A DNA stretch of 64,000 nt, taken from positions 1 through 64,000 of the forward strand of contig NZ_KZ304951.1 of NCBI RefSeq assembly GCF_002723615.1. Direction: 5' to 3'. Source of the DNA: Limimaricola cinnabarinus (GTDB taxonomy: Bacteria > Pseudomonadota > Alphaproteobacteria > Rhodobacterales > Rhodobacteraceae). Made by a program: the position numbers and the translations under genes. The notes beneath the pieces were generated by a model, which did not search any database, was not told the origin of the DNA, and saw nothing but the letters and a program-made list of their open reading frames with translations. Shown here one piece after another: positions 58,815 through 64,000 of this stretch (position 1 is its first letter; the number at the start of each line of letters is the position of its first letter).

Positions 58815-59194
58815 TAAAAATCAGCCATATCGTCAGATCGCTCCTTTCGGGCCGCCCCGGTTTCGCCCCGGCTTGCGCTCCATCGCGTCCAGCGCACTGC
58901 TGGGCAGAGTGGCTGAGCTGCCAGTGGCCCCGTTCGATCGTCTCGATACCGGTCGGGAAAAGCCGCACCCTCCAATCACATGCTGTTCCGGGCCGCTCGA
59001 TTTGTCGTCATGTGCTGCGGCCTGTGCGGCGTCGGTTTCCATCCAGGTCTGGCATCGACAGCGATCTTGGCCATGCGGTCTTCATGTCTGTGCCGATCCG
59101 CCTTCGGCGACAGCCAAGCGAGCCCTGCCGCATCGCAGGCAAGGCGGATCCGTCGTGCAAGCGGAGAGAGTCGGGTTTGCGCCAAGCGGAATGC
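58815..59194. other. Gene-free stretch between tRNA-Arg and the tRNA-Asn scar
   Basis: About 380 bp of G+C-rich sequence with short frames on both strands, none with a ribosome site, family or conserved motif I recognise. It probably is the core chromosomal spacer between tRNA-Arg and a former tRNA-Asn reading toward it. A decayed gene on the minus strand cannot be excluded. Confidence 0.5.
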
Positions 59195-59231
59195 AAAATC
59201 CCCGCGCCTCTGACCGAGACCCGGGGATTTT
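59195..59231. terminator. Bidirectional terminator downstream of the tRNA scar
   Basis: AAAATCCCCG and CGGGGATTTT form a perfect 10-bp stem around a 17-nt loop, with a T-run on each strand. On the minus strand it lies 31 nt after the tRNA-Asn-like 3' end, just where a terminator of that tRNA would be. Confidence 0.85.
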
Positions 59232-59261
59232 TGTAGCAACTTCAGCGCAATGCTGGAAGTT

Positions 59262-59278
59262 TGGCTCCGGCGGTAGGG
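59262..59278 (-). pseudogene. 3' fragment of a tRNA (probably tRNA-Asn), att-site scar
   Basis: On the plus strand TGGCTCCGGCGGTAGGG; in minus-strand reading CCCTACCGCCGGAGCCA. This has the layout of a tRNA 3' end: last T-loop base, 5-nt T-stem strand (CCTAC), 7-nt acceptor strand (CGCCGGA), discriminator G and CCA. It fits alphaproteobacterial tRNA-Asn. The rest of the tRNA is missing: the bases after it (GCAGAAG...) do not match a T loop. Such a 3' remnant is what integration into a tRNA gene leaves at one end of an element. Confidence 0.7.
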
Positions 59279-59541
59279 GCAGAAGAAAATGCCCATATCC
59301 TTCAGAATACAAACGGAAAATCGCTTTTGAACGCGGCCCGACTCCGCGTGTGACGGAAGTTGTGTCACGGTTGTGATACTCAAGGCAAGTATCTTGTGTC
59401 CCGCCCGATATTGATCAGTGCAGAAGGAGACATGTGGGTGACCAGCTGCCTTGAACTTGCGGCGTTCTCGCCGACGGCTTCTTCTTATGACCCAGCGTTT
59501 CCGTGCCCGCTTCCAGCGCAGGAGGCGGGCAGGGAACATGG
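59279..59541. other. Left edge of the island, no gene seen
   Basis: Visibly lower in G+C than the core genome. It holds two close inverted repeats, GTGAC-N9-GTCAC at 59350-59368 and GATACT-N7-AGTATC at 59375-59393, and a TGCCCGC/GCGGGCA hairpin at 59504-59531 that may end transcription of the gene at 59542. No coding frame with a convincing start was found. The repeats could be arm-type sites for an integrase or excisionase, but none is encoded here. Confidence 0.5.
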
Positions 59542-59967
59542 TTATGATCTGAGTTCGTCAGCGATCTGTTCCGCTCGGAGAAGACAGCGGACAACTGAAA
59601 GCGCTTCGATGAGCTCCTCCAGTCGTGATCTGACGATCATGAGTTCCACGCCTTGGGATGAGGCAACCGCTTCATAGTGGCCGCCGGACATATCATGTTC
59701 GTCATGCACGTAGTGAGACCTGGTTGCGCGACGGATAGGTTCTTGAAGACCATCCAGCAGATTGCGGACGAGAGTGATATCGATCGCGCCGAAGATCGTC
59801 CCGGCATCGATTTCTCGTATCAGGCCGAGAGCGTCTCTTCGACATTCAGAAGGGAGGTCATTGCTGTTCGCGGCTTGCGTTAGGGCCTTGCCTGCAGATT
59901 CTGCTGCCCTCAGGGCTTGGTAGATGGCCAGACGAAATGGGTCACGTGCCAGCAGAATGTCACCCAT
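59542..59967 (-). CDS. Unknown island protein B (141 residues)
   Basis: No family recognised. From ATG 59967 the protein reads MGDILLARDPFRLAIYQALR and is mostly helical, with amphipathic segments (ALTQAANSNDLPSECRRDALGLIREIDAG, LIEALSVVRCLLRAEQIADELRS). The middle carries SHYVHDEHDMSGGHYEAV, a His/Asp-rich stretch that could bind a metal. Its start overlaps the stop of gene A by 8 bp, so the two are translated together. Together with gene A it stands divergent from the DUF262-HNH gene in a defence-like setting. Confidence 0.65.
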   Translation of the reverse strand: MGDILLARDPFRLAIYQALRAAESAGKALTQAANSNDLPSECRRDALGLIREIDAGTIFGAIDITLVRNLLDGLQEPIRRATRSHYVHDEHDMSGGHYEAVASSQGVELMIVRSRLEELIEALSVVRCLLRAEQIADELRS

Positions 59968-60349
59968 GCTCAGACATCCCGCCATAGGAGGTATTTGACT
60001 GGAATGAACTGGCGTCAGCCGCGGCCAAAACCAGCGCATCCATCAGCTCGTCTGCCAATAGGCAGATATCCTCGACATAAGGGGCAGTAGGGTCGAGCTC
60101 CGCGAAATAGCCACATTCGGGTCGGTCATCATCATGCACGTGCTCGAGTGTCAGAAGCTCATACAGTGCAAAAACATCGTTCCGAAGCTTCTTGCTAAGC
60201 GGTGCACCGAGCTGCAGCTGATCAATCAATCCCTGAACCCGGCGCAGCCAGGGGCGTCCGCCGAGGAGAAGAGCCGCGTTCTGTAGCGACTGGTGATTGG
60301 TTTCGATGAAGAGATGAAGGGCCGTCGGGGCCATGGGGATATCGAACAT
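59960..60349 (-). CDS. Unknown island protein A (129 residues)
   Basis: No family recognised. GGGAG lies 6 nt before ATG 60349. The product, MFDIPMAPTALHLFIETNHQ onward, is acidic and helical: QNAALLLGGRPWLRRVQGLIDQLQLGAPLSKKLRNDVFALYELLTLEHVHDDD, then PYVEDICLLADELMDALVLAAADAS. There is no signal peptide or membrane helix. First of the A-B pair. Its 5' end faces the DUF262-HNH gene across 356 bp. It could be a regulator, antitoxin-like partner or accessory defence protein; this is a guess from context. Confidence 0.65.
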   Translation of the reverse strand: MFDIPMAPTALHLFIETNHQSLQNAALLLGGRPWLRRVQGLIDQLQLGAPLSKKLRNDVFALYELLTLEHVHDDDRPECGYFAELDPTAPYVEDICLLADELMDALVLAAADASSFQSNTSYGGMSEHG

Positions 60350-60705
60350 GACGTTCTCCCGTGAGATGCCCTCAGCTGGATGCCTCGGGTGACAAGGGTG
60401 AGAGCTTCCTTCCTCCTTTCCATGTGTATCCGGATCCTCACCTGGTATTCGTTCAGGCGGGCTCCGTGCTTTGTCGGCGCTCTCGTTTAGAGGAGCGTCG
60501 AAAAGCACGAGACCTGCCTGTATTATCCTTGATCGCCTCGTTTGGATCTGGGTCAGGTCCGCTGGAGATGAACGCCGTGGACGAACCGTATTCCTCGCGC
60601 CTCAGCCATCGCGTGCTGTGGGTAAGTCGTATCTCATGCAGGGGTTGCGCTTATCGGGGCGAGCGCGCCACAGTGCTTTCCATTGGTGTTACGCGGTAGG
60701 CGCGC
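60350..60705. other. Divergent intergenic region in the island
   Basis: 356 bp between gene A and the DUF262-HNH gene. It should hold promoters for both directions. A TGTATTAT sequence near 60519 could be part of a -10 for the plus strand, but no matching -35 is clear. The open frame on the plus strand (60471 onward) has no ribosome site or recognisable protein sequence. Confidence 0.5.
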
Positions 60706-62664
60706 ATGAATATTTCATCGATCCTCGATTATATCGACAACGGCCATATGGCTCTTCCCGAATTTCAGCGGGGTTACGTCTGGGGCCGGGAGCAGGTCCG
60801 GGGCCTGTTTCATTCCCTCTATCGCGGACATCCTGTCGGAAGCCTTCTGGTTTGGGCCACGAGTGCTTCTACGGCGGCTTACCGTGGCGGCGGTGACCTG
60901 GCTCCTGGCGTGGTGAAGTTGCTACTGGATGGGCAGCAGAGGATCACATCCCTCTATGGCGTTATCCGCGGGGCACCCCCGAAGTTCTTCGACGGCAACG
61001 CGAAGTCCTTCACAGACCTGAGGTTCAACCTCGATTCCGAGGAGTTTGAATTCTACCAGCCTATCAAGATGCGCGATGATCCCCTCTGGGTGGACGTGAC
61101 CAAGCTCATGAAACGCGGCAATGCCGGGGTCGGAAACTTCATCACGGCTTTGAATGGCAGCCCGGAACATGCCGCGAAGCTCGGCGAGTATGTCGGACGG
61201 CTGAACCAGCTTCTCGGGATCCGCGACAAGAACTTTCACATCGAGGAAGTCACTGGGTCGGACAAGACGCTGGATGTGGTCGTCGACATTTTCAACCGTG
61301 TAAACAGCGGCGGAACCAAGCTGTCCAAAGGCGACCTCGCCCTGGCCAAGATCTGCGCGGACTGGCCGGAAGCCCGCGATACCATGAAGGCCAGTATCTC
61401 GCGTTGGCACGCCGCAGGATATGACTTCACACTCGACTGGCTATTGCGATCGGTGAACACCGTTCTGACCGGTGAAGCGAAGTTCCTGCATCTTCATGAC
61501 CGATCCGCGGACGACATCTCGGCCGCGCTCGACCGGGCTGTGCGGCATACGGATACCGCGCTGAATCTGATCGCCGGACGTTTGGGGCTCGACCACGATC
61601 GAGTGCTCTTCGCGCGCTTTGCGATTCCTGTGATGGTCCGTTTCCTGGACCAACACGGCGGGCGGCTCGATGAGCGCACCCGGGACAAGCTCCTATTTTG
61701 GTATGTGCAAAGTGGCATGTGGGGCCGCTTCTCGGCGTCGACCGAGAGTGTGATCGACAAGGACCTCGGTATCCTCGAGCAGAGCGGCGGTGACCTGGAT
61801 AAGCTCATCGACGAACTTCGATTGGGGCAAGGTGGCCTGCGGGTCGAGCCGGGGCATTTCCACAGCTGGAGCGTCGGTTCCCGTTTTTATCCCATCCTCT
61901 ACATGCTCACCCGCATGACCGAAGCCCGCGACTGGGGGACGGGTTTGCCTTTGAAACGCGAGATGCTTGGCCGAATGAGTGCGCTTGAAGTGCACCACAT
62001 CTTCCCGCGATCGCAGCTCTACAAGGCGGACTTCAGAAAGTCTGAGGTCAACGCCCTCAGCAACTTCTGCTTCCTCACCAAGGATACCAATCTGGTCATC
62101 AGCGACCGGCGTCCCGAAGAGTATTTCCCGCAGATCGAGGAAGCCCATCCTGGCGCGTTGCGATCGCAGTGGATCCCTGAGGAACCGCAGCTGTGGCAGA
62201 TCGAGAAGTTCCCGGACTTCTTGGAGGCGCGCAAGGAACTCCTTGCCGAAGCGGCAAACTCATGTCTGAAGTCGCTCTTGCGTGAGGAAGCCAGCATGTT
62301 GGACGCGGCAAAGCCAGCAAGGATGTCCAACTCCGAATTGCTCGGCGGGATCGCGAGTGAGGATGAGGCGCACGCGCTCGAAGAGCTGAACGCATGGGTC
62401 GAAGGGCAGGGCTACGCGAAGGGTGAAATCGCATGGGACTATGTGGATCCCGAAACTGGAGAGCAGAAAGCCATATTCGATCTGGTCTGGCCGGACGGGC
62501 TTCAAGCAGAGCTGTCGGAACCCGTTGCCGTTCTCCTCGATGAGGCGCCTCAGCTCATCTCCCTTGCCAGCGCGGCCGGCTTCCGGTGCTTCACGTCGGT
62601 CAAGGCCGCGAAGAAGTATGTCCAAGAGCTGAGCGGGGTCGATTTGGTAACCGCTGCCGAATAA
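60706..62664 (+). CDS. Single-chain DUF262-HNH nuclease (GmrSD/SspE-like)
   Basis: A 652-residue protein joining a DUF262 (GmrS-type) domain and an HNH-type nuclease. DUF262: LPEFQRGYVWGREQVRGLF with the FQR motif (20-22), then LLLDGQQRITSLY with DGQQR at 75-79, the NTP-binding signature. The C-terminal half has LEVHHIFPRSQLY (His430/His431) and ALSNFCFLTKDTN (Asn453, Asn462), an HNH/DUF1524-type active site. The last ~130 residues have no assigned domain. Such enzymes cleave modified phage DNA (GmrSD) or act with phosphorothioate marks (SspE). Which DNA mark it reads is unknown; no dnd/ssp genes are in view. Confidence 0.85.
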   Translation: MNISSILDYIDNGHMALPEFQRGYVWGREQVRGLFHSLYRGHPVGSLLVWATSASTAAYRGGGDLAPGVVKLLLDGQQRITSLYGVIRGAPPKFFDGNAKSFTDLRFNLDSEEFEFYQPIKMRDDPLWVDVTKLMKRGNAGVGNFITALNGSPEHAAKLGEYVGRLNQLLGIRDKNFHIEEVTGSDKTLDVVVDIFNRVNSGGTKLSKGDLALAKICADWPEARDTMKASISRWHAAGYDFTLDWLLRSVNTVLTGEAKFLHLHDRSADDISAALDRAVRHTDTALNLIAGRLGLDHDRVLFARFAIPVMVRFLDQHGGRLDERTRDKLLFWYVQSGMWGRFSASTESVIDKDLGILEQSGGDLDKLIDELRLGQGGLRVEPGHFHSWSVGSRFYPILYMLTRMTEARDWGTGLPLKREMLGRMSALEVHHIFPRSQLYKADFRKSEVNALSNFCFLTKDTNLVISDRRPEEYFPQIEEAHPGALRSQWIPEEPQLWQIEKFPDFLEARKELLAEAANSCLKSLLREEASMLDAAKPARMSNSELLGGIASEDEAHALEELNAWVEGQGYAKGEIAWDYVDPETGEQKAIFDLVWPDGLQAELSEPVAVLLDEAPQLISLASAAGFRCFTSVKAAKKYVQELSGVDLVTAAE

Positions 62665-62796
62665 CACGCTACGCCGCAGAAACAGCCACCTGCCTTAACC
62701 CAATGTCCCCGGTCGTTTCCTCTGACCCGGGTCAACTCATCCAGCGCCTCAGGCGCATCGGTTCACGCCGCAAGACGATTTCCAAGAAAGACCGCC

Positions 62797-64000
62797 ATGC
62801 ACGCACTCGATCAGCTCCTTCAATCCTATCGCGAGGCCGCGGTTACCGAGCGTGAGAAAGGGACCTATTTCGAAAGGCTTGCTTGCGCCTACCTGCGAGC
62901 GGATCCGGTGCAGGTCGAGGAATACTCAGAGGTCTGGAGCTGGGCGGACTGGGCGGCAGAGAATGACTGGAACGGGAGGGATGTCGGGATCGATCTCGTT
63001 GCGAAGCTGCGGAACGAGGAAGGGTTTGCAGCCATCCAGTGCAAGTTCTACAGCGCTCGGCATCGGATCCAGAAGGCGGACATCGACAGCTTCATATCAG
63101 CGTCCGGCAGGTCTCCATTCGTCCGCCGGGTTGTCATAGACACGACGGAAGTGCCTTGGGGCGCCAATGCCGAAGAGATGATCGTAGGTCAGAGCATTCC
63201 TGTGGTTCGCCTCTCGCTCAGCCACCTTCGTGACAGCCAAATCGACTGGACCATCTTCGGGGTTCGCGGCGAAGCTGTCCTCTCGGCAAAGAAGACCCTG
63301 CGCCCCCACCAGATTGAAGCCTTGGAAGCTGTGCGCGCAGGGCTTTCCGATGCGGACCGGGGCAAGCTCATCATGGCCTGTGGGACCGGTAAAACCTTCA
63401 CGTCCCTGAAGATCGCCGAAGATCTGGTCGGCAAGGGCGGCCGTGTCCTCTTCATGGTTCCGTCCCTGGCGTTGATGTCTCAGACTGTCCGCGAATGGAC
63501 AAACGATACCGAGACGCCGCTGCGGTCTTTCGCGGTGTGCTCTGACGCTCAGGTCGGCAAACGGCGCGTGTCGAATGATGATGCCGCTGAGATTGATGCC
63601 CACGATCTGGCATTCCCGGCGACGACGAACCCCGAGAAGCTTGTGGCAAGGGCCGGGGAACAGGATCCGGAGCGCATGACTGTCGTTTTCTCGACCTACC
63701 AGTCGATCGGCGTTCTCGATGCAGCTCAGAAGGCGGGCCTGCCAGCCTTCGATCTGATCATCTGCGATGAGGCTCACCGCACAACCGGTGCCACCCTCAC
63801 AGGCGAAGAAGAGTCGAACTTCGTTCGCATCCATGACGATGCGTTCGTTGCCGGTCGCAAGCGTCTCTACATGACCGCCACGCCGCGGATTTTCGGCGAT
63901 GCGGTCAAGACCCGGGCCGACGAGGAGGCTGCCGTCCTCGCCTCGATGGATGACGAGAGCCTCTATGGTCAGACCCTTCTCCACAAGGGCTTCGGCTGGG
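62797..64000 (+). CDS. Type ISP restriction-modification enzyme, N-terminal part (runs past window end)
   Basis: The frame stays open to the window edge (401 codons seen). Residues ~20-150 are an Mrr-like PD-(D/E)xK nuclease: GTYFERLACAYL, WSWADWAAENDWNGRDVGIDLVAK (Asp66) and AIQCKFY (Gln81-x-Lys83). Then a superfamily 2 helicase: LRPHQIEALEAV, Walker A ACGTGKT (194-200), DEAH at 324-327 and MTATPRIFG at 359-367. This order is that of the single-chain LlaBIII/LlaGI type ISP enzymes, where a methyltransferase and target recognition domain follow. Those parts lie outside the window, so a type I- or III-related helicase-nuclease remains possible. Confidence 0.85.
   Translation, partial: MHALDQLLQSYREAAVTEREKGTYFERLACAYLRADPVQVEEYSEVWSWADWAAENDWNGRDVGIDLVAKLRNEEGFAAIQCKFYSARHRIQKADIDSFISASGRSPFVRRVVIDTTEVPWGANAEEMIVGQSIPVVRLSLSHLRDSQIDWTIFGVRGEAVLSAKKTLRPHQIEALEAVRAGLSDADRGKLIMACGTGKTFTSLKIAEDLVGKGGRVLFMVPSLALMSQTVREWTNDTETPLRSFAVCSDAQVGKRRVSNDDAAEIDAHDLAFPATTNPEKLVARAGEQDPERMTVVFSTYQSIGVLDAAQKAGLPAFDLIICDEAHRTTGATLTGEEESNFVRIHDDAFVAGRKRLYMTATPRIFGDAVKTRADEEAAVLASMDDESLYGQTLLHKGFGW

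Noticed and set aside
58976-59539. Long minus-strand frame across the tRNA scar and terminator
   Set aside because: It crosses a tRNA fragment and a terminator, has no ribosome site and no recognisable protein sequence.
60471-60896. Plus-strand frame before and into the DUF262-HNH gene
   Set aside because: It has no ribosome site and most of it is an out-of-frame shadow of the DUF262 gene.

Overview
The window is a 64 kb piece of a high-G+C alphaproteobacterial chromosome, almost certainly from the Rhodobacteraceae/Paracoccaceae group. Supporting signs are the DUF177-rpmF-plsX-fabH-ihfA-merR block, the lptF-lptG-lptD-surA-pdxA-rsmA block, an iscR-led suf operon with a nested methyltransferase-like gene, an SOS box of the GAAC-N7-GAAC type before recA, and many 4-bp ATGA/GTGA gene overlaps. 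The genus cannot be fixed from the sequence alone.

Layout. 1-4.3 kb: a SPOR protein tail, nagZ, scpA, scpB (cell wall recycling and chromosome segregation), then a membrane diguanylate cyclase. 4.3-9.7 kb (minus strand): dcd, tRNA-Pro(GGG), merR-type gene, ihfA, fabH, plsX, rpmF, DUF177. 9.8-20 kb: a BamE-like lipoprotein, msrB, an OlsB-like acyltransferase, an Uup-type ABC-F ATPase, a ferric-iron binding protein, mazG, an M20 hydrolase, DUF1499, prfA-prmC and a DUF4167 protein. 20-31 kb: rsmA, pdxA, surA, lptD, lptG, lptF on the minus strand (outer-membrane assembly) and pepA-holC diverging from them. 29.7-48.5 kb: a retropepsin, MarC, GNAT, second ABC-F, ndk, glutaminase, transglycosylase, CPA1 antiporter, recA, alaS, MOSC, typA, SMR and YitT membrane proteins, icd. 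48.6-50.5 kb: small conserved genes and an alpha/beta hydrolase.

50.5-58.7 kb is one iron-sulfur assembly operon: iscR, a cysteine desulfurase, sufB, a methyltransferase-like gene, sufC, sufD, two membrane proteins, sufS. Its promoter has a near-ideal -35, and a perfect 15-bp palindrome (TTAGAACGGTTCTAA) lies over the -10. That palindrome resembles the Irr iron-control element, so iron control of the operon is likely.

After tRNA-Arg(CCG) at 58.74 kb the character changes. A 17-nt copy of a tRNA 3' end (probably tRNA-Asn, minus strand) at 59.26 kb looks like an att-site scar, with its old terminator on the chromosomal side. From there to the window end the base composition is visibly lower in G+C and the genes are defence-like: two overlapping genes of unknown function, a single-chain DUF262-HNH (GmrSD/SspE-like) nuclease, and the first 401 codons of a type ISP restriction-modification enzyme (Mrr-like nuclease plus helicase). 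This is the left end of an integrated defence island and the most novel part of the window.

Other points of interest are a dispersed GCGTATTTGGAGAAAGATGA repeat (four copies at three loci), a 42-codon leader ORF with an 18-bp palindrome before the DUF4167 gene, a 32-residue candidate small protein, and a MOSC gene that seems to start at CTG.
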